This document shows positions 1-13,829 of a stretch of DNA of 64,000 nucleotides, piece by piece. Source of the stretch: Lithospermum erythrorhizon (lineage: Eukaryota > Streptophyta > Magnoliopsida > Boraginales > Boraginaceae); NCBI GenBank assembly GCA_019722365.1, contig JADFUC010001307.1, positions 338,501 through 402,500 of the forward strand, written 5' to 3'. Position 1 is the stretch's first letter. The number at the start of each line of letters is the position of its first letter. The notes below the pieces were generated by a model. It was not told where the DNA came from. It was given only the letters and a program-made list of their open reading frames with translations, and did no database searches. The position numbers and the translations under genes were made by a program.

Positions 1-59
1 TTTTGAAAATGTAGTCTTTATATTCTTCAACTTTTGAAAAATCTTTCTGTTCGCTTAAA

Positions 60-2890
60 TGTCGGTAATAACCCATAAAAAATTTAATTTATGTAATCTT
101 CGATAGTATAAATAATTTCGATGATAATATTATTTCTTAAAATTTTTTGAGCCAAATTGCATTTATAATTTAGTAGCTATGGAAAATTTTATCTTGAGAA
201 TTAACACGAAACCGAGAAATTAACCGAAACCGAACGGGACTCGGTTTTTAAATATTATTCATTCACACTTATCCTCCACATCATCACCAAAACACTTCAT
301 CATCTTCCTTAAGCCTCATGTGGTCGAGATTTACCCTCCCCCTTGAAAATTTCTTTTTCTTCCATTTCTCTTCGCTTGTTGCCTGCCAAACTCAGATCGC
401 TTGTAGAATATCGTTTTCCCCATCATTCTCTTCTCGAAAGGCGGTATTTAAAAGTTCAAGTCTGAGATATTTCGGTTTCGGTTAGGTTAACTTTTAGTTG
501 ACTTTTCCATAATTCAATTTTTATGATAACTAGTTGGTTATGGGTTCTAAGTGATGTATATAAGTGACTAATTCATGACTTAGAGGTCGCTTGAGGACGC
601 ATGGCCGAGTTGACTTTTCTAGGTTTCAAGGTTGACTTTGGGGTGATATTTTAAGACTTTAAATGTGTGGGAGTTTAATTGTAGACCTATTATAGCTATT
701 GTGATGTTAAATTGGTGATTTAAAATTGATTAAAGGAGTTGAAAAGCGCAATTCCAGTCGAAGTCAGAATTGATAATTTGGAGTATAAAGTTGTTATCAG
801 TGGACCCGCCGATTAACTAGAATGACTTTATAAGTTGATTTGTACGATAAAGTAATAAGATGGAATTTTTAGCGGGGATCGATTTGGTTGTGTCCGGCGC
901 GGATTATAATTCGATGGCTATTCACATGTTAGACCGCTTGTAGAAATCATTCGACATTAGAAGTAATGTTTAATTCTAGAACGAAATTCTCGCATTAGTT
1001 CCCTAGAAAGTATACTTCTCGCGTGAGCAGACCGCGGAAGGAGCACGCCCGCTATCGCTCTTCGTGAGGACTTTGCGGATAACCAAGTAGCGGAAGCATT
1101 TTGTCTCACGGGCGTTAGCCCTTTGTACTTACTTTAAATTGTGTGAACATGTTATTGTGGTACGACATGCGGAGAATGAGGAGTACATGTAATTGTTGTA
1201 TGATTATGGGTGTGATTCATTTGTGTGAGCCATGATATGATGATATTCGCCAGGGCGCTGGAAGATCAAGCTGAGGTAAATACTTAAACTCCCAACTTAT
1301 ATTGATTGCGGCCTTGGCTTCTAACAAATGTTGTATATTCCCCGTGGCCTCGGTTTCACTTATGTATTTCCCTCGTGGCCTTGTCGGGCGCCACAGGTTT
1401 TGACTTAATGATTGTGAGATGTTTTAGTCAGGCGCTGGATATTGTTTGGGAGCAGAGTAGATGTTAATGAGAGCATGGTTGTGAGTGCTACGTATGTCTC
1501 TTTTACTCGATTATTAGACACGCCGAATCTCGAATTGGATGGTTATGGGTTGTAAGGCTCTTAAGAGTGTTGTTTATCGCCTTTATACGCCGGTATAAGA
1601 GCGTTGTTTATCAACTCTTTATACGCCGGTAAGAGAGTTGTTTATCGCCTTTATACTTCGTATAAGAGCGTTGTGTAATAGTTTTATACTTCGATAAGAG
1701 CTGGCAGACGCCTTATACGCCGTATAAGAGCAGGTACTTTTATACGCCGGTATATAAGAGCGTTGTTTATCAGCCTTTTATACTGCATAAAGAGCGCCGT
1801 TATCGCCTTTGTACCGTATAAGAGCTTGTAGATCGACGAAGCATGCGCATCGTGATTAATCCTGATGGTATTCTGCCGATGAGTGATTGATGACTGTGAC
1901 TATAGTTTTGTTGGGTCTCTCTGGATCATTTCATGTGGTTTGGTGTGATTTTTATTTAGTGAATTGTATTCAATATTGAGACCCATATTCTATATGTTAT
2001 GCGGATTTAGATGAGAGACTCTTTTGAAAGTATAAATAATATGGCTCGCTTAGGTAGTCCCGGGGTTATATATATATTCATATACATATGCTTATTTGAC
2101 TCCTAGTGTTAATTTGCCGTGTCGTGGGCGCATGGTTTAAGTTTCACCTGTTGTTAAGTTTCACTGCTCTCTCTGCTTGTTCCCCTTTCGCTTTTGGGCG
2201 CATTTCATTTCAGGCTGTGTCAGCGGCAGCTGAGCCAAGACGGTGTGTTTGAGAGAGAGTTTTGTTTCGAGTGGCCAGTGAGCACGGGTGCGTGAGGATC
2301 CTCACAACATTTTTGATGTACATAAATGTTTTGATTGTACTTTATTTTCAAAACTTTAGCCTCGTCATTGTCATTTTGTATTCGAGTACAAGATTTACTC
2401 CTTTTGTAGCTTGTCGGCATTACTATTTAATTGGGATATGTTGTATATATAAGGAGTTGGTTGGGTTAGATATCACCTCGATGGATCAGAAATTTTTTAA
2501 ACCTGATTATTTTGGAAATATTATATGTAAATCTCATTTGTGAAGGAAACCAGTAGTTTTTAAACCGAGTCACCATCGCAAGTTTCAGACTGTGGCTCCG
2601 GATTATAATGACTCTCACCTCGTATGCCAACTGGGCGGGTCACATGTCGTCGCCCCGGTGAAACGTCATATTCAATGCCTTCATTACACAAGACATTTAT
2701 TTACATTAACCAACTTAGATAGCGCGTGTGCTCATGGGTGTAAAATAAATACATAAAATAAATAACACGACTCGCCAGAAGTCATTTAGAACGATAAAGT
2801 GTTCGGCAGAAACCATATTTAAATAAAATAAATACAAGACTATGTCATATCGATATCCCTTTCTATTCTCCTATCACAATATATATACAT
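60..2890 (+). repeat. LTR-like repeat, copy 1 (Ty3/Gypsy type suspected)
   Basis: This is a diverged copy of a long repeat seen again at 2911-5060. It begins near a 'taataaccc' motif, common at plant LTR starts. An 'aaccgagaaattaaccgaaa' stretch, a pyrimidine-rich block, a 'gttgactttt' block and a 'gctgaggtaaatact' block follow, with counterparts in the same order in copy 2. The far end has a 'tattcgagtac' block resembling U3/R regions of chromovirus-like LTRs. No gag or pol sequence lies between the two copies, so they may be solo LTRs or a deleted nest. The boundaries are approximate. Confidence 0.45.
1553..1832. repeat. Minisatellite built on 'tatacgccggtata'
   Basis: About seven to eight degenerate units of roughly 33-40 bp share the pattern 'tataagagcgttgtttatcg' followed by 'cctttatacgccgg'. 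Each unit contains the near-palindrome tatacgccggtata, so a single strand could form small hairpins. Unit lengths vary through small indels. The array lies inside LTR-like copy 1, which makes an internal LTR minisatellite the likeliest origin. Confidence 0.75.
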
Positions 2891-2908
2891 ATATATATAT
2901 ATATATTA
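2879..2908. repeat. (AT)n microsatellite
   Basis: This short, slightly interrupted AT dinucleotide run sits exactly between the two LTR-like copies. Confidence 0.85.
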
Positions 2909-2910
2909 AT

Positions 2911-5060
2911 ATGTAATAACCCGCTCCGCATAATACTATTGTAATATTATTTAAGCCGGGGTTAAGTTTATACCGAATTGCTTATTAAACCGAGACGAGA
3001 AACTAAACCGAAATCTGAATCTGAGAATGTGCAACCTTCAGAAACATTCAAGCACGCACATTCCATGCGTGGTTATTTCATATTTATCCGCTGCTTAGTC
3101 ATCATCATCATCTTCTTTTTTCTAAGGGCCGAACCCCTCCCATTTTCTCCCCTTTAAAAAATTTTCTTTCTATTCTCTTCCCTCATCTCGGTAAAGCTTT
3201 GCATCCTAAAATTTCTTGAAGAGTTTCCCGAGTCATCCTCTTACGCTTTAAGGTAAGAAAGTTCAACTCCTTTGAGTATTGAAGCCTGAGGATGTTGACT
3301 TTTGGGTATCATGAGTTGACTTTGAAGTTTTTGATATTTATAATGATATAATTGTCATCTGCTTTTTAGATTATAGTATAAGAGGTGATAATAATCGATT
3401 TGTGGGGTTGAAATATGTTGAAATTATAGATGACTTTCGCTGACTTTTGTTGACTTTTCTAAATTCTGTTTTAATACGCGAAGTCAGAATCTTGGACTTC
3501 TTTATTAGGTTGCTCGGTGTAGGTTGTTATTATATGTGATTAGAGAATAATATAGGGTTTTGAGTAGTTAATTGGCTCGGTGATTAAAGATGATTAGAAA
3601 TTTGATGATTAGTTGTTAATATCGGAACGCTAGTGGCTTTGAAACTAGTAATTAATTCGACACAGCCTGGAAAGCTATGGACTTAAGTTGGAATAAGGTT
3701 GGTGAAGTGGGAACTTTGTTGGGTTATTTTGGGAGTATCGCTACGAGATTAAATATATGTTAACGTTATATTACTTCGCTTGTATATTATAAGTAGTACC
3801 TTTCCTTGAATGTTTATTTATGTGTCGATCAGGGAAAGGGGTCCATTGCTGATTATGGTGGAGTTTTATATAGCTAACCGAGGTGAGTATCTATCTCACG
3901 GTGTTGGATTAACTATTTGATTACGTATATGTGTGTATGTATATATGATCTTATGTTAAATTATATATATGTCAATATGCATCAAGGGTCGATTGGCTGG
4001 GTTTGTCTGTGGTCTCAGCTTTAGCCAGATAGGTGTATCATTGAGGGATGCTGAAATGATTAGGAAGAGCGCCATTATTGTCCGGTAATTCTCTGTTTGC
4101 ATTTCGTTATGATTCGAGATTTTGCTTCAGACCTCGTTACGAGATTCAAGCATATAGCTTAAGGCCGACGGCATAAGTTTCTCCCCGCAGTCGAGAGGTT
4201 GATTATGCGATTAGTTGTAGAAATCCCGACTTCTATATTTAGTTGTATTAAGTTATGTCGAATTGCCGAAGTTGATAGAGTCGAGTAGAGTTGTTGTTGT
4301 GTTGTTGAGTTGATGGCTGAGTTTCGGATCGTGCCGCCGAGTTGCCAGTCAAGCCGAAGCGCGGCGTCATCGCCGCGGTCGGCTGATGTGAGTGCGTTGA
4401 TCAAGCTGTTGCGTGTTGTTACGCCTTCTTCTGCAAATGTACGTATGTTATTGTTGATTGCCATCATTCGGAATGTTCTCACACCTAATTTGAGAACTTA
4501 TGTAAAAAGATAAATTTAAATTAAGTTAATGACTTCATTAAGATCTTAAGTTGAATATCATTATGTACCACTTATCTATCATATGCAATATCATCTACTT
4601 TGGTACACTATCGTGATCGAGGTTAATTTTATTCCTTTAGATATATACCACGGCTTCTCGCAATTACACCCTATCATGACATGGGCGGCACTCTCTATCA
4701 TAGGTTGACATAGCTCCGCCTCCGGGATTGTTCGAAAGTGTTTGTGCTTTAGACTTTAGGTGAAATGCAAGCATTGATCCTCATAGTCTCCTTTTTATTT
4801 TGTCGGATTGTAGTTTGTTTCAGATAGTTGTTTATTTGGGACTTGTCAGCCAATGTAAAGTTTATTATTTTGTACTCGAGTTACGTTGTATGTCGCTTTT
4901 GCTATTATGTGGTTGCACAACACGATGGATTCCTTTTTCTTAAAAATTGTTTTGGCCGGCCAGATATCAAGTTTTATTATTGAGTTGTTTCAAGACAGTG
5001 TCTTAAATCGTTCGGGTCCATCATTTTATGACTCCTCGTGTCCAGATTAGACAACTGCAT
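2911..5060 (+). repeat. LTR-like repeat, copy 2
   Basis: It begins 'taataacccgctccgcat' and runs through 'ttaagccggggttaag' and 'taaaccgagacgagaaacta', matching the block order of copy 1. A tract of short open frames near 4159-4513 is GC-richer than its surroundings but matches no protein I know. The end near 5060 is inferred from the end of the shared block containing 'ttttgtactcgagttacg'. Confidence 0.45.
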
Positions 5061-7589
5061 TTACCTCGACTCTTAGTTATATAATATATATATATATGCA
5101 AGAAAATTAACTCACATAGTATGGATTTACCAAATACATTAAATAGAAAAACAAGTAATAATAAGCGTCATTATACCATCTAAATATATATATATAACAA
5201 TATGTGTGTGTATCAAAATAATTATAACAATAATTATTCAATGTTGTAAAATTACTTTCAAGTAATTTTATATCGACACTTAAATATTAAAACATGTTTT
5301 ATTATTTGCACAATATCTACATTGAAATAATTCCTTACAAGTAATAATGATAAAACATATTAATTAATTTTATATGTATATTAATAATTATTACAATAAT
5401 TATTTCTATTTTGGTATTATTACCTTTTAAGTAAGTAATTATAATTATACATACATAATTATTAGAATATATTTACCATGTTTAATTATCTCAAATACCA
5501 ATATTCGTAGAGATAATCATCAAAAGGGAAATCTTTTAATTAATTAAATATCACCCAAATTATGAAAATATATTACCATAATTTTTTTAGGTGATATTTA
5601 GGTCATAAAAATCAAAATTGATAATTACCATAATTAAATCTTCCAAAAATAAATTTTAGGAAATTCGTTAAAACTCCCTCGACAAAAACCCAGCCGAGAT
5701 TGGCCCAGTTCTTACAGGCTACCTAAACTTTCCACACACTAGCCTCTCTCATGAGTGTAGTGACGCGTCTAACGGCGCCAGCAGTAATGCAATCAAAAGC
5801 TTCATCGGACGCGCTTCCTTATGTGGCCAAAGTTCGCAGGTTTAAAATTTGGTAATTTGAAGGCCTGAAGGAATCTGCAAAATTTCTCGAAATTCGTGAC
5901 AAATTACTTCAAAATAAGTAACTAATCCAATCGATTCCTTAAAAATAATTTTCCAATAATTAGTTATTTTTATATTTTAATTAATAAAACAATTAAGTTT
6001 CCAAAATTGTTTTCATACACTTAAAAATTTTACAAAATTATGGAAAAATTCCTGAACACCTTCAAGGGCAAAGAATCCGTAAATAATATAGGTTTGAAAA
6101 ATTTAATGTTTCCGAGCCTCAAACACAAAATACTTGTTTTTAATTTGTCTAAATAAAATAAATCAAAAATCCCTTAAAACATGAAACCACTATCCAACTA
6201 TGTTAAATCAATAAGAATCATAAACATGAAACATTAACTTAACATACAAAATGGCTATATTTTCACATATATAAAATTATATATCGATTTATATGATAAC
6301 CAATTAAACAATGCATGTCTCCGGTTTATCCGATCTAAATATGGTAAAATTTAAATTGGCTCAAGCACATCGATATGGAAATTCATAGTGTACAACTCGA
6401 TATTGTAAAAATATGCATACATATAAACAGATCGTAATTTATATATATTATATGCCCCACTTATGGTGGGTCAATACAATAAGAACATTTAATACAGAAA
6501 GGTATCAAATCACTAACAAGATCTTTCACTGCTTCGCTGAATTTTAATTGCCTAAGACCATACACAGTGTAGAATGTTTCAATAAGATCCACACCAGAGT
6601 GATTAAATCTATATTCGAGTTCCGTTGCAGGTCATAGGAATCGATGTGTAAATAAGACAAGAATTTCAATTACTTGAAGAATGGGCTACCCAGTCTGTAG
6701 TGTAGAGGCCGGTAGCCTTATGGAGGAGATGTGGCTTTTTATGTTCTATATTAAAAAAAACCTAATAAGTCTCCATTAAATAGAGTCTTATCATTTAACC
6801 TAAAAACTCAACTGAATAGTTAATGAGTCGGCTTGTTTAATTAAACCAACTCGTTAAGTAAAATACTACTAACAAGTTATTAACAAGCTCAACTAACTAT
6901 TTAATTAAGTAAACTAATGGGTTAATTAATTCGGCGTTCATCCAATTTAATATTTTATTATCAATGTGAAATTTCGACATTGAGAATTTATTGATTACAA
7001 TCAATTTCTCAATTGTATCAATATAAAGCTTACCTCATTCACGTAAATATAATTCAACATCATCAGATATGCTGTGATCTTCCTGGGCTCTGAGATAATA
7101 TATAAACACATGATAGACCATTAATATTATTATAATGTTCAAGTATGCATGATCTAACAACTGACATAACCCCCGGCATTATCGTGGGAGAACCCGACTC
7201 TCTCCTCAATAATTACATTGCACAGCTACAGTAAATACGTTAATGGTCATTAAATGAAACCAATCTATAAATATTTCCTGTCAACTCCACCTAAAGTACT
7301 CTAATCGTCATGTTTAAAGGTGATTTCATTTCTGATAAGTCAAGTAACCGAAAGATTAGTACCAAAAAGAATGAGCCTTATAAAGGTCAATACCCATTTT
7401 TTTTAAAATTAAAAAGGAAAGAAAGTTTGCAAAATAAGTTCAAATCCAATCAAATGTCCTGAATCTAAGAAAAGGAAGAGATACTGGATACCCCTCATTA
7501 TTTAGAATTTAACAAAGACAACGTAGGGAAGTAATGCTGAATTTTACCTGCTATGCTAAAAGGTCCGCTTGGGTAATCTATCAAAAGGA
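5061..7589. other. AT-rich intergenic DNA, no gene seen
   Basis: The sequence is AT-rich, with many stops in all frames and several 'aataattattacaataatta'-like tracts around 5220-5470. A GC-richer island at 5690-5830 looks like transposon debris. I recognise no gene or complete element. Confidence 0.6.
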
Positions 7590-10190
7590 ATTTTAGATAC
7601 CCTTTAATTTCTCGGGGAAAGTGGAGTTTGCTTTATTCCGTGACTGAGAGGATGATGAAAAGTAGGGAGTCATGTTACAAGGACGAGAATCGCGGTGATC
7701 CGCAGACGCAAGAGTCCTGATCAAAACGAAGTCTTGAGCCATTTTTTTTTTCATTTTTCGCCTTGTCGAATAAATTTGAGGATATCGATATATTGCCATG
7801 TGAGGAAAAGGGAATGATTGCAGGTGTGGTTCACCATTTGAAGTTTAAGAGAAGTTCGTAGCCTAAGGTAATGTAGCTCGACGGCTAAAGCGGTATTAGA
7901 TAAGCATTAAGATTTGAGGAATCACGCCCTAGAATCCAATTATCATTCCAGATATTAATAGATGAAACTGCTTTAGGTCAAGTCCATATAAAGAGTTTAA
8001 TTTGATCGGGGTACAGAGGAGATAGCGTGTGGAAAGTATTTTGATTTGAGGGTGAAGACAATGTGGGTATGCTGGGGTAAGGCAACAAGTTAATACGCCT
8101 AATCATTGCCGGAAGAACAAGGCTGGCCGTGAGATGTTTTAAAATTAAGGCCACTTTACGAAGTCTCAAGATGAAGAAGAAACTCCCAATTTGCATCCAA
8201 TGATAGATGAAGCATTGGTGATCCTCCCCTTTCAAAGAAAAGTTTTCTGTTAATATACGATCAATATCCTAAAGGATCGTGAGAGGAAATTTGTAGATAC
8301 CTATTGGATAGACAAGGATGAATCAAGCATGCATTTAATCTAGAGTGACGCCGACTTCAAAGAAGTTTGTGAGTTTAACTTTCCAAGAAAGGATTTTCTT
8401 TTTTATTTTGTCAAACCAAAATATTTGAAAAAAAAAATTTGTTTTCTATTTGTAGTAATGTCCAGAATACGATAGCTTTCAAAAGGGATGACTCAGAATA
8501 TCTAGGATTGTCGCAGCCACATTTTGATAAAACGAAGGTGTATACGAGCTAAAAAGTGATAATGGATTTAGAAAGCGGATTATTTGACCAAAGTTTGTAT
8601 GCGGCTGAGAGTTTTAAGCCTAACGTATAGGCTTTTTATTATCTAGGTGGATAAAGAAGTAGCTATCATCTCAAATAGAGGTGCGAACAGGCCCATTTAT
8701 TGCAATAAAACTCCTTTTAAGATTCTCCTTTTGTATTTGCAACGGAGTAGTGGAAAGAGGCTTCAAGTAAATGGTGGCAAAAGAGAGAATGTTGGTAGAT
8801 CCCCTTCTGGCGTCATTGCCGCTGGCGGTTCAAAAGGTTCGCCACCATTAACAATTATCAAGTATTGATAGTAGTCACACATTCTTTAATCAATTGAATC
8901 CAATGAGAAGGAAAATTGAGATTTTGGAGAAGTTCGAAAGCAGATATCCCATCTAATTTGTATCAAATGCTTTTGCTCATATCAACACTTGATGGCAACC
9001 ATCCTTGGCCCTTTTTACATTTGAGTTGGTACTGTGCGGTAAAGCCTTGAGCCATGATTATATTGTCCCAAGTCCTTCTACCACGCATGTAAAATTATTT
9101 TGAAAGTGAGAGACGGGTGAAGCCGAACGCGTTTCACTGCTCATAATGGTTACAACTTGTGAAATGGCAATACAGTAGACCAATTGCTTTGATACCCCAC
9201 CCAACACGGAAAGCCGACTTTGGGAATTGTGCGACGAAGTTGGGTTAATTTCCCTTGAGAGATCAGGTCCAATCGCTTAGGAATCCAAGCAAGAGTTGCT
9301 TTGACGACATCATTTCCTACTACATCCCAATTTTTTTGATAAAATCTTTCTACAGGAAGCCGGCCCGGTCCAAGGGGATTTATAGTGGGCATCTGAAGTT
9401 AGATCCTTTTACCTCTTCATGAGAAAAGAGGGTGCTAAGATAGTCCATTTGTTAAGCGAGAGTCAGTGAGCAAATTCATTCAAAACTGATCCGCATTATT
9501 AGATGTACGAGTGAAGAAAGTCGCCAAAGTAGTTCTTATGATCTCCGAGGACGGTATTAATCTTGGCTTTCATTTGAGACGAGAAAATCGCTGTTTTTGC
9601 CTCCCTCGCGACACGCAGCTGTATCTTCGATTTAATATTCCCTCGCTCGTATTTTCAACATCGGAGCGCGGTTTCTATGATTGGCAATGCAGAGGTAATA
9701 TTTGCGTAATTGGATGGACGTTTTGAAGCGTGAGATAAGTTTTTTTTGGATCTGCTTAATTTGGGTGAAAATATTTCCATTTCTGTCATAATTTCATGAT
9801 TTGATGACACTCTTGACATGTTTGAGATTGTGGATGAGATAATGAGAAGAAGCATGAGGTACAGATTATCGATGTTGCTTCAAAAATCTACTATAAGACG
9901 GGAAAAAGTCGTGAAGGCGGGGAGCGAGGGAATTCAAGTTTACATGGTCTAGAAAATGACTCGCTTTATTGGATCTCGGGTGGAAATAAGTATAGGTCCA
10001 TGGTCCGCCTTATATAGTACTTCGGTATTACTATTTTCATCCAATTTTTCAAAGATATTAATACCATGCCTACTCCCCACTACAAAAGTATTTACAACTG
10101 CGCGGGTAGATCTCAAACCACAGAGGAAATTGAGTAAAAGAAAGTGAACCCTGGGATACTTAGTAGGGTCAAGTGTTTTTCCAAGCAAAA
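7590..10190 (-). mobile_element. Decayed L1-type LINE (ORF2 relic)
   Basis: Reading the minus strand from high to low coordinates gives a broken non-LTR ORF2 in the correct domain order. An endonuclease-like start lies near 10188-10080 ('LRSTRAV', as in the 'GLGSxRAV' region of plant L1 endonucleases). A reverse-transcriptase N-terminal segment lies at 9392-9290 ('FYQKNWDVVGNDVVKA'). RT block A is at 8983-8962 and reads D-M-S-K-A-F-D once one extra A is ignored. A segment like the zinc-binding RT-associated domain ('DQIKLFIW') ends near 7978. Stops and frameshifts are frequent, so the copy is dead. Target-site duplications were not found, and the 3' end on the minus strand may lie at T-rich runs near 7741 or 7391. 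Confidence 0.75.
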
Positions 10191-10544
10191 GAGAACTTAA
10201 TTAAAATCTCCGCTAAAACGAGGGTAAAGTTAGGATCGAAAGGCGTGGCTCGAGATGACGGGATATAGAATTCCATGTTTCTCCTCTTTGCTACAAGTCG
10301 GGTCACTAAGAGAAAACCGCTTTGAAAGAATTAATAAACAGATATGGAATCCACTAAAAACCGTTACTATAAATTTGTATAAAAGTATACTTCCGCCTAC
10401 GTACTCTTACGCCGTTACAAGATCACTTTGATCAATCTTAGCAGCCTTTAATAACACGTGATTCTGGCAAAGTTCTCATCCTACTGCCCCATTTTGTAGT
10501 AGAAAATTACATCTCAAGATTACAAAATCTGCTAACAATGTATT

Positions 10545-10850
10545 TTACTCTTAGTAACACTTTCAAATAACATCTCCAAATTTTTTAAATTAACAAAGAA
10601 CACTATTGTAACACTATTTGCATAATTACTACCACTTTAGATATGTCCAAATTTTAAGTAACACTATTTTACTTATTAGTATCACTTTCTTTCTATATCT
10701 CTAAATTTCTTTTAAGAACACTATTCGACATTATATATGTATCACTTTTTAGGCAATATTTTTAAATATCTTTAAGAACACTTTCAATTATATATTTACT
10801 ACCTTATGTAACACATTATCAGTTCATTATTAAGTAACACTTATTATTAT
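10545..10850. repeat. ~60-bp degenerate tandem array
   Basis: About five head-to-tail units of roughly 58-65 bp repeat the pattern 'cactttNNNatat...tctaaatttttttaagaacactatt'. The motif 'aacactatt' or 'aacacttt' recurs about once per unit. No coding potential is visible. Confidence 0.6.
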
Positions 10851-11329
10851 TATTATTATGATTAATAATGTCATTATTATGAAAATCGTAAGAAACATTT
10901 TATCATATATGAATAAATAACGAGAAAATATATTGATAAAATTATAATTAACTTATTCAAATAATCCAATAAGATATAATTCATAATATGTCAAACACAT
11001 TATTGAAAATTCAATAACTGAATAAAAAATAACCAAAGTTGTTGTCTATTGCAAATATAAAAAATAGCTCCCATAATTGCTAAACTAAGCAAGTTGTATG
11101 TATCTTCACTCGCCTTCTTATCATCGTGACATAATCAATACCATCATCATCTTCATCAACGAGGCAAGGTGATAAATATTAGGTAAGCGGATTCATGTAA
11201 TAAAAACATCACCAAAGTAGACGCATGATTTCATAACGAGAACCTAATTTCTAACGCCCAAGGTGTGTAAACTTCATGAGGAAAACAATACTCATCCTGC
11301 ACCAATAATCTTTATGCAAGAAAGTAATT
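10851..11329. other. AT-rich spacer, nothing recognised
   Basis: This AT-rich sequence holds a short (att)n stretch near 10840-10860 and no supported gene. Confidence 0.6.
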
Positions 11330-13620
11330 GCACAGTATTCTCCCATACATCTCTACAAATCACCTGCATACAACAATGGACTTCACCTAACCTGATCGCA
11401 CATATTACTAATATTATTTACCAAAAAGAATACCGGTACTGCATACTCTCTCTAAACAAGTTCCATATTCATTATTAATCAAGAGATAATAATTAAAGTT
11501 TTCTCATATAAGTAAGCATACCATCACATCGCAAAATTTGGCATGTATGGGTCGCAGAAGTCGCTGAAAATCATGTTTCCGACCTACTACTCGAATCGGA
11601 TAACCTGCAAAATCACTTGACATACCGATACTACTCGGACAACACCGACAATCACAAGCAGATATATACTCAGAATAATTCAATCATTCAATCAGATATA
11701 ATTATGTTGCTCATAGGGCATACAAAATGAAAACATTAAACAAAGACTCGGGTAATTTAGTGTATTTTCCTCTATGTATAGTTATTAATAAAGAACTGCT
11801 TGATAAATGATTAATAAACTCCAATCTTATGGCCAACAATGCAATTTGAAAGCTATAACTTCATTCCCAAGGCTAAACAACAACAAAATAGCGTTCAAAA
11901 TATCCCCTGATTAAGCCAATTATGGACATGAAAATCAATACAATCCTATACACATAATCTGTTTACTCAGATCAAAAAGGCCAATGATTTTCCACAAAAA
12001 CAGCGATATAAGAAAATGAGAGATTCTCAAAGAACTAATACACAAAAGAGTCCTCATTATCACTTAACACTGAATTCCGCATTTTCATCTTATCAATCTA
12101 TAGTATCAAAAAGACTCATAAAGTCATCACCAAACCAAAATAAGTGACAAAATTTTGAATATAAATTCTAAAAGAGAATCAACTATTAACAAAATCAGTT
12201 AAATCTCAGTGGTTAAAGCAAGCTAAATTGAATCATCACTCCGAGTAACGAGTACAACAATTACTAATTAACTAAAAAATTGCTTTTTTAAATTAGAAGT
12301 GTGGAACCTACGAGAAAAATTCAGGATTCCAAAGATATCAATGAAATCTGTATGTAAATGAGGTGCCTCAAAATTCAAGATTGACGGTATCGCTTAAATA
12401 TTATGCCAAAATGAATAACTGAAGCAGAAGAAATCAGATTTAAGATGCCAAGATTTCTGCAAAAAGATTCATATCAGTCTATGTTAAATCTATCGTTCCA
12501 TATTCATATCAAGGAAATCAACCCGTATACAATGGACTTCACAAACCGACCTATATTACTAATACTACTTACCGAAAAGAATAATGGTACCTGCCAGTTC
12601 TACAAACAAGTTCCATATTCATTATTCAAGAGGATAATATCTAAAGTTTTCTCATAAGTGAGCATACCATCACATTGCAGCCATACAGATACTGGAGGTC
12701 AGTGGAAATTGCACGTATCATTACTCAGACCTGATACAACTCTGACACCATCGACAATGTCACAAAGAATTGAATACTCAAAATCGCTATATACTTAATC
12801 GATATACTAATTGATAACACCGACAATCACAAGCGTATATATATACTGGACAATTCAATCATTCAATCGATAATTATGTTACTTTATGTGGCATACAAAA
12901 AATGAAACATTAAACAAAGACTCGGGTAATTTAGTATATTTTCCTCTAAGTATAGTTATTAATAAAGAACTGCTTGATAAATGATTACCCAATTCAGCAC
13001 ACAACATCATATACCAATTGAAAAGCCATAATTTCATTCAGCTAACAACAAAAATAGTTCAAAATATCCTCGTTAAGCCAATTATCGATACATGGAAAAT
13101 CAATAACATCCCATATTGTAATTGTTTACCTCGATCAAAGGCCAATGATTTTCCACACATAAACATGATAAGAAAAATGAGAAAGATTCTCAAAGAATCC
13201 AATACACAAAAGAAGTCCACATTTTTAACACTGAATTCTGATGAACAGCTTTCATCTTATCAATCTATGGAATCAAAAGACTCTATAAAGCCATCACCAA
13301 AACTCAAAAAATAAGTGACAAAATTTAAATATAAAGTTCTAAAAAAAAGAATCAATCCATTAACAAATCAGTTAAATTTCAGTGTGGTTAAAGCAATTGA
13401 ATCATCACTGAGTAATGAGTACAACAATTAAATTAATTAACTAAAAAAATTGCTTTTTTTAAATTAGGCAGATTTGTGGAACCTACGAGAAAACGCAGGA
13501 TTCCAAAGATATCAATGAAATCTGCGTGTCCATGAGGTGCCTCAAAATTATGATTTTTGCATCGCTTAAATTCTTATGCTGCTACAAATGAATAACTGAA
13601 GCAAAAGAAATCATGGAGTT
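11330..13620. repeat. 1.17-kb tandem duplication (two copies)
   Basis: Copy 1 (about 11330-12450) and copy 2 (about 12500-13620) align along their length. The block 'aacaccgacaatcacaag' is at 11641 and again at 12816, and 'gtggaacctacgagaaaa' is at 12301 and again at 13476, both offset by 1175 bp. 'aaagactcgggtaatttagt' and 'aagaactgcttgataaatga' also recur. Neither copy has a supported ORF. The copies differ by many small indels, so the event is not recent. Confidence 0.85.
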
Positions 13621-13829
13621 ATGATAAGATTTCGTAAAAAAAGATTCAATAATAATCTATAATAGTCTGTAAAAAATAGTAAATCGAGAGATTCTTAAAC
13701 GTTTACAAGGTTTACTGGTTAGCTCTATCCCATAGTTGGATGAAGTTTCAATAATGTAACCAATATAGTAACCGTCAATTAAACTTCATTATTAAACAAC
13801 AAAGAAACAGATGGGATCTTACTACAGCA

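Noticed and set aside
8647..8868. 73-codon plus-strand ORF
   Set aside because: It lies antisense to the LINE ORF2 relic and has no motif.
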